The notes below the pieces were generated by a model. The model searched no databases, was not told the origin of the DNA, and saw only the letters and a list, made by a program, of their open reading frames with translations. From positions 1,364,001 through 1,428,000 of the forward strand of contig JACONQ010000014.1 of NCBI GenBank assembly GCA_014281115.1: a stretch of 64,000 nt of DNA, in the 5' to 3' direction. A program made the position numbers and the translations under genes. Position 1 is the first letter of the stretch, and every line of letters starts with the position of its first letter. Source of the DNA: Laburnicola sp. R22_1 (lineage: Eukaryota; Ascomycota; Dothideomycetes; Pleosporales; Didymosphaeriaceae). Of this stretch, positions 23,001-33,577 are shown in pieces.

Positions 23001-24183
23001 CGAACGGTCGAGTTGCTGGTTCTTAAGGTGGTCTTTAACTAATAATCTTCGTCAGCTTTAACTGTATACACGTCTTACAGTCCTTTTACTTTAGTGCTTG
23101 GCCATTTGTAATGTGTAGGCCTTTAACGTTCTTAGGCAGGTGCTTAATTGCCTCTCTACTAGCGTAACCCTACATAATATGTGTTTCCTTTGCAGTCAAC
23201 TATAGTAGCTTCTTAGGCTCGTATAAAGGCTTCTTGCAGGCGTATATTAAGGCTGCAAGTAGAGAGCTAGCATCTAGTCTCTCCATACCTTTAGCATCTA
23301 TTAACCAGTGTCCGCCGGTATAGTTGAGCTTGCAAATAACGTTCTTCCAGCTCTTCTAGTACAAGCAGTCTTGTTCTGAGTCAAAATAAATGCCTATTAA
23401 TCGATAGCGTGACAGGCCAACGACGTTAGTAAGAAATCCTGGGATATAGGCGACGTATATGAGCTCTATCTACTTTGTGCCTCTAGGCGTGTTAATAAGT
23501 AGGATAACATCTCCCTACTCGTGTATTAATAGCTCTTAATCTCCAGCCTTAATAACTTCACCTGTCCTGTTAGCTTGCTTTTTCTAACTATAGGCTCTAC
23601 TGTTGGTGACGTGTGTGTTTAATCCTGGATCCAGAATCTATTAATTAATTAGACTCGGCTTAACTATCTACTTGCTTGCGTAGTCTAAGCTTATTGTGAG
23701 CTGCAATATATGACTGTTCAATACGTCATGCGTAGGTCTGTGATTATTAAACTGTTAAGGTGCTGTCAAGACTGCAGACGCTGCCGGTTCTGCCTGGTCT
23801 CTAGTATTCGTCGCGCTCCCATTCGCTTTAAGTGCTGCCTTTATAGCTCCTCTGAATGATAATTGGCTTGCTATAGCCTTATTAAATCATTCTTGTATCT
23901 TAGGTTTAGGTATCTATCCTTAAGGCTTGCCCTTCGCTCCTAGATACCAGCAGTCCTTAAATCGATGATTGAGACCACATATACACTTAGGCTTCTTATT
24001 TTAAGTCTTTTCTTTCTTCTCTGTTGCCTGTAGCTCGTCGGTGCTGATGCCTAGTGTGGCAAAGGTGCCGAGCGATGACGCTACTGGTCTCGTCGAACGC
24101 CAGTACATGGTGAATTGAGCGATAAGGTCGTGTATGCTCTTGACAGCCTGTCCCTGGATCTGTGCTTCAAATAGATTGGCTTG

Positions 24184-24837
24184 CTAAGTAGTTGCCCATG
24201 TGTCGTTAAGTCCTTTAACTGCGAGTAGAAAATCGCGCTGTGCTCGCGGCGATGTCACGTCGGGTAGGTTCGCTGCCTCGCACAGACGTACAACATGTAG
24301 CCACTCATCTAGCCAGGTATTAATATTGTTGCGGGGTCGGCTCTGCAGTTGCCGATACTTTGCTAGAAGCTGCAGCTCCCTCTTAGCCGTTGATGGGCAG
24401 AGGTGCTTCTTGAGCCTCTTTAGTCGAGCGTACGCTGTATCGTCGCTCTGGATCAGGTGTATGTGGCGGCGGCTGATCGTTCGGCCGATCTCCTGGGTAA
24501 AGTCGTCCAACGCTTTCCTCTTGATCGTATATCTAGCCAAGGCTCGATCGTAGCCTCTCTCCGCCTGCTGGTATCGCTGGAACTCCTCAGTTGTTATGTC
24601 TTTCAGCACGACGCCGGTATCCTGCTCTGTCCCCTTATAGTAGTGCTCTGGTATCACGGGCACTGGCTCCTTAAGCTGTTTGAGTGCCGCCTCGTCAAGA
24701 TCCGGGTTAACCATAGGCCAGAGGTGATTTCGATTTGCGCTATCCTTACGTAGGAAGATCTATTCTTCCTAATCTTCTGGCTTCTTGAGTATAACTGTCG
24801 TCCTCGTAACCAGTCTATCTAGCTTAGTCGTAGGCAT
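24184..24837 (-). pseudogene. Copia-1 gag, lightly damaged
   Basis: The minus-strand frame starts MPTTKLDRLVTRTTVILKKP at 24,837, has two stops (at EDWEEW-like codons, TGG to TAG) and is then open from MVNPDLDEAALKQLKEPVPV at 24,714 to 24,184. It contains a long helical region (LHVVRLCEAANLPDVTSPRA) like the UBN2/Gag domain of fungal copia elements. The gag part is far better preserved than pol in the same element, and the same region (53,299-53,643) is also open in the right copy. Confidence 0.75.
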
Positions 24838-25054
24838 CTTGCTCTATTGGCTCCTAGAAGGGCTCTCTTTGGTAATGGAACGCGTGCTCGAGGCTTGGTA
24901 AGGTAGCTTAGTGACGTAGCTCTGTTGACAGCTTGTCAACAGCTCCTCAGCAGCTTGTCAGTACGTGCAGTAGCAACAGCGATTGAAGTCGATAGCCAGG
25001 TGCTCAGCAGCTGCAGTGGTCAAAGTCGACAGCCAGGCTCATAACTGTGGGCGG

Positions 25055-28000
25055 CAGGGTTGTCAACAACCAAACATGCCTCAATATTTTGTTTGAATTT
25101 TGTTTGAATTGACAACGTCAACCAAACAAAAAGCTGCTGCTGCAATTTTGATAGGTCAAACAAACAAAAGAGGCAATTGCAGTCAAAAAATTTGAAGTTT
25201 GTTTGAATCGCTTAGCATACTGTAATGATAAGGTACCCTAGAGTTAGTGATATATTCTTAGTGTTGATGTAACAATAACTTTCCCAACGCTGCAATTATA
25301 TAGGTATTCCTATAGTAAACAGAGCAAAAACGGAGCTTCTTAAGTGGATTGTACCTGCGTAAAAAAGCCCGCATAACGGATGTGTGCTTCCACTGGCCGC
25401 CAGCAACTGATATACATGAATTGCTATTCGGCTTTAGCACCTCCTATCCTCTGTTCCTCCTCTTTCTTTACGTAGGTAATAAGCTGTTAAAACAATAAAT
25501 ATATATATAATAATCTAAATAAGCTAATATTATAGTGTTGAGGTATTGTAGCAAAGTGAGTTTGCGCTGTTGCAGCGAAGCCTAAGTTATGTTTATATAT
25601 TCTGAACCTAGTTACTACTCTTAAAAAATCGTTTGCTATAACCACACAATAAATCTTGTCTTCTATAAGTTAAACTATTAAATCAATGTTGCTAAATTAA
25701 TTCCTGTCGCCTGTTTTACTATATCTCTATTGTTGCGGGCTGCAGAGCGTCGCGCAGTACGCCTTGGCATGAAGTGGTAATGTTGGCTAGCCGACCGCGT
25801 ACTTTCCGCGTACCTTGCGCGTCAACGCTTACACACCCACTATACTTTGGCTTACTTGCCTGCGCCTACAGCTTACTTTTTCGCGCCTTTGCTTACCTTC
25901 ACGCTTACCATGCCCCCAAAACGAAGCCGCGAGCCTGCTGAGGCATCCGAACCTATGCCCAAACGTTCCCAACGTGCGCCGAAACCCAGCCAGCGCCTTA
26001 TGGATAGCCAGCGGCCGCTTACTCCTCCGCCAACCCAGCCGTCTATTGAGGTAGTTGACGAGCCGGAGCCGCCTATTGAGGTGCTTGAAAGTACTCTAGA
26101 GCCGCGCTCAATAGAGCCACCAACCGAGCTAGAGGAGCGCGCCCGGAGGCCATCACCACGGCCTATACTACAAGCCTTACAGGCCGATGAGCCAGCTTGG
26201 GAGTTGCTGTTAGTGGCTAATAAGCCGCCTATAGCTACTAAGCCGCCGCGCGCGTTTAGTAATGCTGCCACAGAGGCTTCAGTGGAGGAGGACGCTGCGC
26301 CTAGTGTTGACTTCACCAACTACGAAGGCCTTGACTTGAAGCGCCTGCTGGGCTTCAATGTGCCTCTATCCACACCCACAGGCAACATCAGCTGGGTCTT
26401 TAGGCACGGCTATCGCCTTCGAAAGCTTGGTACTAACCCTGAGAAGATCTACTTCCAATGCAAGCACTGTCACATCAACAGAAAGAAGGGCGGCCTACAC
26501 CAGACCACTCTGTCAACTACAGCCGCCAACAACCATTTGAAGCAAGACCTTCCCGGCCATCGGCTCACCAAACAAGGCACTATCGTACACAAGAGGCCGC
26601 TCGAACCTGGCCAGAAGTCGCTGCGATGGGCGGAAGAAAACGGGGTCACATTAAGCCAAGATGCAACGCAGGAGCTGGGTAACTTCGACGTACAAGGCTT
26701 CAGGCAAGCTGCAGTGTTATGGCTCGTCAACAACAACAGGCCATTACGCGAGTTTGAGACTGAGTCCTTCCGCGCGATGATCAGGTTCGCCAACCCAGAG
26801 GCAGAGGCGGCGCTATGGAGGTCTCACAACAGCGTTTCGAGGTTCGTGATGAGGCTTTACAGCTGGCTACAACCTCAAGTCAAGCGCGCCTTGTCTGAGG
26901 CCTCTAGCAAAATACACATAAGCTTTGACGGCTGGACTACCAAGGGGGAAGCGCGGCTTCTTTGCAATTTGTGCGCACTACGCTGACTCTCAAGGCAATA
27001 TAGTTGACCTTCCCATCGCCTTGCCGCAGCTGGTTGGTGCGCACACAGGCTCAGCGATCGCGGAAGCTGTCGTACGAATCCTACGCTACTTTGAGATTTC
27101 TAGCAGCAATTTGGGCTATTTCGTGCTTGACAACGCCTACAACAACGATACTGCAGTTAATAAACTCGGCACAATGTACGGCTTTATCGCCAACGATCGA
27201 CGCCTCCGCTGCGCTTGCCACATACTCAACCTCGTTGGGCAAACTATTATGTTTGGCACTGACTCCGACGCCTTTGATAACGAGCCTGAACACTACAACG
27301 AAGAGGAGTTTTATATGAAGCAATGGCGGAAAGATGGTCCGCTTGGCGTGTTTCTTGATATTGTTAACTACATTAACACGCCAAAACAATGGGGTATATT
27401 TGAGGATTGTCAGAACAGCGAAGCAGTTGAGATGCCTGCTGGCGCTACAGCAAGACGCCGTGAGCCTTTCAAGCCTGGAGTTACGCGTTGGAACAGCTAT
27501 CATGACTGCTTTAAGCGCGGTGTTGAGCTACAACACGCCATCAACAGCTACTCCTCCTACCACATACAAGAGACTGAGCACGCTGACGAGCTTGCCAAAA
27601 GCAACAACACTAAGCCGCCTATTGTGCCGCAGTGGATGCGATCAGGCGGGCTTGCAGCTGCAGACTGGGCGGTGATTACCGAGTACATTGAGGTGCTTGA
27701 GCCGCTGAAGTCCGCAACTAATCGCTTGCAAGGTCGCGGCAAAGCTGGCACTCACGGCGCGTTATACGAGGTTATCCCTGTGTTTGAGTCTCTTATTGCT
27801 GACCTAGATGCCCGCCTTAGACTGTTTGAAAGCGTCAATTACCTGCCAGACGAGGCGCCAGAAGATCACGTCGCTATCAACGTACGTGCTGCGCTCAAGA
27901 AGGCGAGCAAGTACCTTAATAAACTCCTCAAAATCCCCGTCTACTACACTGCCACGGCACTCCACCCACGCTTCAAGAACTACTTTAAACGCTTCTGGCG

Positions 28001-28723
28001 TGAGAAGCCCGCACAGTTACAAGCTACGCACGCGAGCTTCGAGCAGCTTTGGGCTCGTTACAAGCCCGCCCTAGCGACAGCAACAACAATAACAACTGCG
28101 CCTAAACACGCGATGAGCAGCTTTGACGACGCGATCGATTCGGTACTTGACAACAGCGACGAGATAATAGGGGTGGCGGATGAGTACGAGAGCTGGCTTA
28201 GAGAGCCAACATGGACATCAGAACAGTACAAAACTGGCTGTACAGCTGTCCAATACTGGTACCAGCTCAAGCCGAGGTATCCCAATTTGTCACGATTGGC
28301 GCTGGACGTGTTAACTATCCCTGCCTCCAGCGCTGACTGTGAGCGAGTCTTCTCGGGTACTGGCGACGTACTTGAGCCACAGAGACGCAAAATGGGCAGC
28401 CAACTATTGGCTGCTTTAATTTGTACTCAACGATGGATTCGAGCAGGTTTTAAACCTCCAAGCGCAAAGGTGGTGGCAACGTACGATGACAATAAGCTCA
28501 ACGAACAGTTTAGCATACATGAGTGGGAGGAGCCGCCGCCTATAACACCACCAGAGTCTCTTTCACAGTCCTCTTAAAGTACTCAAAATCAAACAAACAA
28601 TCAAATAAAAAGCGCCTCTATAGCTCCATCAAATCAAACAAACAAACTACAACACCAAGAAAGTCGTCAAACAAACAAATTCAGAGCCACAAATTTTGTT
28701 TGTTTTGTTTATTGACAAGTCTG
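25055..28723 (+). mobile_element. hAT-1B: probably autonomous hAT transposon, 3,669 bp
   Basis: Begins CAGGGTTGTCAACAACC at 25,055 and ends TTGACAAGTCTG at 28,723. Flanks differ: GTGGGCGG (25,047-25,054) on the 5' side, CTAAGGTG (28,724-28,731) on the 3' side. These are the same two 8-mers that flank hAT-1A, swapped. No sign of RIP saturation. Copies A and B are almost identical, so they moved recently compared with every other element in the island. Confidence 0.95.
25910..28577 (+). CDS. hAT-1B transposase (BED finger + hAT core), two overlapping frames
   Basis: Frame 1 runs from ATG 25,910 (MPPKRSREPAEASEPMPKRS) to 26,986. It has a Pro-rich N-terminus and, at about residues 160-205, a BED-type zinc finger (QCKHCHINRKK ... 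NNHLKQDLPGH), and reaches the start of the catalytic core (IHISFDGWTTKG). Frame 2 takes over one base on and runs to 28,577: KRGFFAICAHYADSQGNIVD, then RCACHILNLVGQTI, and the C-terminal hATC dimerisation domain (LTIPASSADCERVFSGTG). A +1 slip at the G5 run 26,944-26,948 joins them into one protein of normal hAT length. Both copies share the break. Whether it is read by frameshifting or is an inherited defect cannot be told from sequence. Confidence 0.85.
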
Positions 28724-28805
28724 CTAAGGTGAAAGACGCGACGACATCCACCCCGGGCTGAGAAACGCGTCCAAGATCGTCTACAACTCCGTATTTTCCA
28801 CACAT
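28724..28805 (-). pseudogene. Host reading frame, 5' piece (continues at 17,640)
   Basis: Minus strand from ATG 28,805: MCGKYGVVDDLGRVSQPGVD then VVASF up to the hAT-1B border. The frame continues without a stop into 17,640-17,850 (plus strand) when the hAT and one copy of the 8-bp duplication are removed. The piece now lies 11 kb away in the opposite orientation because of inversion. Confidence 0.5.
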
Positions 28806-29076
28806 GAAAAGCTTGTGCCCATAATTTACCTATCTAGATACTGCGCTCAATTATTACTATAGGGCTGTGTGCGCGCAAAACTTCCAAGTTTGTACCCTAG
28901 CTCTTGTGCTACTCCAACAACTCAACTCGTGACCCAAGAAAGCCTACGCCTTTTTCCAGAGAAGACTTATATGGCGACTTTTTAGCGGTAGTTAAGTATA
29001 TCGATGCAGAACCATACAAGATGACTGAAGCTATGTCACTTTCAATCATTCTCGTCAGGATATCATACCTAGGTAT
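28806..29076. other. Island of host single-copy DNA between hAT-1B and hAT-3
   Basis: Normal base composition, no RIP, no clear gene. It ends with CTAGGTAT (29,069-29,076), the target duplication of hAT-3, and continues in host DNA at 43,730. Confidence 0.6.
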
Positions 29077-29225
29077 CAGACATGCCAACAATCAAGCCAA
29101 ACAAGCCGTGGCCTTCGACTTGGCTTGAGGCTTGTTTTGGAGTCATGAGGCTTGGCTTGTTAGGCCTAACAAGCTTTTTTTTGGTAGCTTGGATTGGAGC
29201 TTGATAAACGGCTTGATTGTAACAT

Positions 29226-31357
29226 GTTGGTTCAGCACTTGGCGCGGTTCGGCAAATGGCGCACCCCCGCATTTTCCACCCAATCCTTCACCCACCCATA
29301 ACTCAGCCAATATGGATCCAATTGACAAGGCAATTGAAGAAATCGAATCGCGCGGACCAGGAGAAGAATTCTCGTATCGAAAAATAGCGAAAAAATATGG
29401 TGTACCAGACACTACGTTGAGGAGGATACACCAGGGCAAAAACGTGCCGATGAAAGAGCAACAACTCCAACAGCGAAAACTTACCCCTTAACAAGAACTG
29501 GAGCTTGTAAGCTATATAGAAAAGCTTACAGGCCGTTGTCTACCACCTACAAGGGAGATGCTGCAGAATTTTGCTTTATTAATTGCAAAAACCAACGGCG
29601 AACAACTAGTAGGAAAAAGCTGGGTTACCCGATTCATTAACCGTTACAACGTCGAAATCACCCCCCATTGGGTTACTGGAATGGATCGCGCGCGCCACCA
29701 AGCTGATTCAAGGGGCTAAATACGAGCAATTCTTTCAACTTCTGCTAGAGAAAATGGAGGAGTACAATATAGAGCCTCGTCACACGTACAATATGGATGA
29801 GAAGGGCTGCCTTATAGGAGTGATTGGAAGAAGCAAAAGGATCTTTAGCAAAGCTATGTGGTACCGCGGGGAAGTGAAACCAGCCCTCTAAGATGGCAAC
29901 AGAGAGTGGATGACCATCCTAGCTTGCGTCTGCGCTGATGGAACTGCGTTGCCACTAGGGCTACTATTTGCAGCTGCCAATAACGCTCTCCAATCAGCCT
30001 AGGTAGAGGATATTAAGGCTAGGAAGCATGAGGTATTCGTCACTACATCTCCTAATAGATGGACCAACAACAATATAGGCCTTGCGTGGCTCAAGCAGGT
30101 CTTTAATTAGTACACAAAAGCGAAAGCTCGTCGATCCTACCAACTACTAATTGTGGATGGCCATAGGTCCCACGTAACGAGAGAGTTTATTAACTACTGT
30201 GACCACAATTAGATTCTCCTTATGATATTCCCCCCTCACAGTACCCACACGCTGCAGCCCCTTAATGTAGTACTCTTTAAGCCTCTCTTATTAGCCTACT
30301 CAAAAGCCCTCACTACCTATCTCTACAAGGCCTAGGGGCTACTCTCAGTAAAGAAAGGAGACTTCTTCCCTCTCTTCTGGGAAGCCTGGACCATCTCCTT
30401 CAAGAAGAAAACGATTCTAAAGTCCTTTGAGGCCACTGGTATATGGCCCCGTAACGCTGAGGTTATCCTTCAGAAATACAGGCCATCAACTCTAGTGGAG
30501 CAGGATTCGAGAGAGAGCAGTACCTCTGTACTCAGCGGCAAGGATTGGCTCAAAATCGAGACCCTCGTGCGTAATACTGTGAGGGAGGAGGGCAGTAGGG
30601 AGGTGCAGAAGCTGAAGCGTTCTCTCCACCACATCTCTGTTCAAAATGACATCCTCCACGCTGAGGTACAAGGCCTGACAAAGGCCCTACAAGTCAAGAA
30701 GAAGCAGCAGAAGAAGAGCAAGCCTCTAGACCTGCAACAACGCAGGGAGTACCACGGTGGTGCAGTTTTCTGGTCTCCAAGGAAGCTGAGGGAGGCTAGA
30801 GTACGCGAGAGCGTTGTAGATAAGGAGAAAGAGAAAGTAGAACTCGAAAAAGCGCGTAAGAAGGCAGAAATAACCTCAGCTAAGCTACGTAACCTGCAGG
30901 AGAAGAAAGAGAGAGAAAGGTTGAGGGTTAAGAAAAGGGAGGAAAAGGAGAGGGTCGCGGCGGAGAAACAGGCTGAGCAACAACAGAGGATTCAGGAGAA
31001 AGAAAACTCCGAAAAGGCTATACAAACTTCCCAAAAGGGAAAGAGGAAGGCCTCAAAGCCTGCCGCAGCGCCAAAACAGAAAAAAAAGCAACGTGTGGTG
31101 GTTGCTAAGGGTAGGGGGGATAGGGGTGATGAAATGGGGCGTGATCCAGCACCCACAACAACAACGCGCCGTGGCCGCAACATCAAACTTCCAGCGAAAT
31201 TCCAGTAGTACATCTTTTTCGCAGCAATTTATATAGTAATTGAATGAATTATTAGAATATTCTAGCTATTGTGGATGGCTCAGTAACGAGGTGTTGTAAA
31301 CTGCGTGATTTGGTTGGGGTGCGCCATTTGCCGAACCGCGCCAAGTGCTGAACCAAC
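29226..31357 (+). mobile_element. Pogo-d: pogo-type transposon inserted in the Tc1 terminal repeat
   Basis: Inverted repeats GTTGGTTCAGCACTTGGCGC at both ends, 2,132 bp. The flanking duplication appears to be AT (29,224-29,225 and 31,358-31,359) instead of the usual TA. Moderately intact. Confidence 0.88.
29312..31208 (+). pseudogene. Pogo-d transposase with nonsense codons
   Basis: Starts MDPIDKAIEEIESRGPGEEF with helix-turn-helix (KIAKKYGVPDTTLRRIHQGK). A TAA follows at 29,489 where CAA is expected. Then come ELVSYIEKLTGRCLPPTREM, a DDE core around YNMDEKGCLIG and LLIVDGHRSHVTREF, and an open C-terminal frame from 30,495 (237 codons, Lys/Glu-rich coiled coil, ending NIKLPAKFQ). A few TAG/TAA stops in the middle (for example near 29,890, 30,001 and 30,109) mark light RIP. 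Confidence 0.83.
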
Positions 31358-31564
31358 ATCTATCGCGTGCAAAAATCGGTAGAAATCTTGGCGGCATCCG
31401 AGAATTTGCGCGCGCGCGGGGAGCCTCATACAAATCGTAAATTTGACTGTGACGCGTCGATAACAGCCTATAAACTGTTGAACAACTGTTAGTAAGTCGT
31501 GAGGCTGTACAAATACGTGTATAGGGCTATACTGACGCTTTTTCTGGTGGAGTAGTCCGTCGAA

Positions 31565-33464
31565 ATGGCTGGAGATCGCCCACAGAGGGTGCGTAGGGCC
31601 CCTCACGGCCTGGAGAGCAAACTGAGGGCGACTGAGCAGCTGCAAAGGCGCGTACAGCCCGTAAGAGCAGCAAGAAGGCCCCTAAGAAAGCTCCCAGTGG
31701 GAGTACTAGAGGGCGCCTGGCGAGCGGTACCGGTAAGGGCCCAATAACTCGCGCGCGACGCTGGGCTAACAGTGCCCCAGCAGTCAATCGGGCTGCCCTT
31801 GCTTCAGTTAGTACGCAGAACACTGCAAATAGACAGCAGGCTCTACCCTTGTCATCGCCGCCACCAGTAGAGCCTCCCCGTATTGACCTCACCGTCGAGA
31901 GCACGCTGCCGCTGTCGTCGCCCACTACGCCGCGCGCGCGTGAGCCTCTCCGCCCTCCACTACTTGGTTTATCGTCGTCGCCGGGTTCGCGAGCGGAATT
32001 TGACCTAGAGGTAGACTATAAGCTTATCGTCAACGGCAAGAGCGCTGTTCACCGCCCACCAGAGAGACACGGCCGCTATTTTTGGTGGCTCGATATGGCG
32101 GAGAAAGTTATAAACGATATGCTGGAGCAGCCAGAGGCTCAACTTAGTGGGCGTGAGTTTGACTTTGAGAGCCGTACGGTGGCTTTTCGAGCGGGCGTAA
32201 AGTCGCGAAAAATACTAGTAACGCTGGCCGACTTTAGCCAGGTGGAGGAGGACAAGCTTTTTAAAGCTATCGAGTACCAGGTCAGCAAATCGCCGGGCGT
32301 CCAGCTTGTAGAGGTTACCTTTGAGGTGCGCGTCAAGGCTAAGGCTCTCGAAAAGGCCTTCAAGGGTAATCAATCGTTCAACGACCCATCGTCTGACGTG
32401 GGTGAGGTGACTCCACAGCCAGAAAAGCAGACGCGCCGTCAACAGCAGCTCCTTAACGAGTCGAGGGCTATACAGCGCGTAGAGAGCTTGTCGTCGGCGC
32501 AGGACTGGGAGAGAAGCCTTCATCAGCACTGGCTCTGTCGCAATAGTGAGTGTACAAACTTTGGGAACTGGTGCTGGGTAACGCCCAACCACGAGCACTA
32601 CGCTATTGGAGCTGCCGACTCGAAGTCCTGGGCGAACGCGATCGTTGCTGGCCAGGCTGAGCTCCTCGCGCCGCCGATAACTCTCATCGACTACTGGCGG
32701 AGCCCTGCTGGCGGCGGCAACCAGCTGAAGCGTCGGAGAGGTGCCGGTAAAAGCGCTCAAAAGCCCGGCGTGGTGGTTATTATAGCGACTCGGAGAGCGA
32801 TGGGAGCGACGGTGAGGGCGACTTCTGGCGTAACTACGAGCGACGTGAGCGCCAGAAGGAGCGCCAGAGAGCTATTGACGAGGCTCGCTGGCGCGACGAG
32901 AAACACGAGCTGCTCAAGCTCCAGCGTGAGAGCGTCCAGTTACAGCAAAATACTGTCGGATTTGGTCAGCCTGCAGTACCTATGGCGCCCCAAATGGGTT
33001 ATCCTGCTTACTCTATACCGCCAGCTCTTCCATCGCAGCTTCAACAGCTGCAGCAGTACTACTCACCTCTGCCAAGTTAGCGTCCGCGTACGCCAGGCAG
33101 CGCCCTCCCAATCGTCAGCTCAAGCCCTGTGAGTGGCCAGGAGGATACAAGGGCAACAGTGAGGGAGGTTTTCAGCTGGCTAATCAACCAGCAGCTGGGG
33201 GACGATCGTGAGGACTACGAGCAGGCTCGAGATGTGGCGATATTAGAAAAGTGGACTGTCAAAGATCTTAAGGAGATGTCAAGCGTTGGAGGAGAGCTCT
33301 ATAAAATCGCGGTTAGTGAGCGCTTTAAGCTGAAGGATGGAGTCGTTAGGCACCTGCGAGATGACCTGAAGAAGTATAAGCAGCACTGTAAGACAGCTAC
33401 TGCCGCCGCAGGGTTCGTAAGTATGGGTAGTAGGGGCGCTGTGGGTAGTGGGGTTACTGGCTGA
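31565..33464 (+). pseudogene. Accessory gene of the Tc1 element, unknown function, frame-broken
   Basis: Begins at ATG 31,565 (MAGDRPQRVRRAPHGLESKL), a few bases inside the left terminal repeat. A frame change near 31,640 leads to a basic, Ser/Ala-rich stretch, then a long open part (31,849 to about 32,760) with DYKLIVNGKSAVHRPPERHG, RKILVTLADFSQVEEDKLF and a Cys/Trp/His segment (HWLCRNSECTNFGNWCWVT) that might bind zinc. After a second frame change near 32,770 there is an acidic Ser patch (SDSESDGSDGEGDFW), a charged coiled-coil helix and a Gln/Pro-rich part. A TAG near 33,078 (probably former CAG) precedes a helical tail with VFSWLINQQLGDDREDYEQA. I recognise no family. It is not a transposase. 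Confidence 0.6.
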
Positions 33465-33577
33465 GTTGACGATAATTGCAGAGCATGGACTTTACGTAAT
33501 TACGTCACTACTTTACTTAGTATTCACCTTGGCAAGTTTAACGTCTATCCTAACAACTCTACGCTCTACTCTACGCT

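Larger units (their letters stand above)
19888..25054 (-). mobile_element. Copia-1 left copy (Ty1/copia LTR retrotransposon, RIPed)
   Basis: The left LTR is 19,888-20,079 (192 bp). The right LTR starts at 25,046 and is cut after 9 bp by hAT-1B; its remainder is at 13,778-13,968. Coding order on the minus strand is gag (24,837-24,184), then a degraded pol running leftwards, ending near 20,230 with an ADGLTKSL-like RNase H tail typical of copia. A G-rich polypurine tract abuts the left LTR (CCCCCCC at about 20,083-20,090 on plus). Flank at the left is CCCTT. Confidence 0.92.

Noticed and set aside
13969..28723. hAT-1A and hAT-1B as a segmental inverted duplication of one insertion
   Set aside because: The identity ends exactly at the terminal repeats and the flanks differ, so they are two separate insertions.
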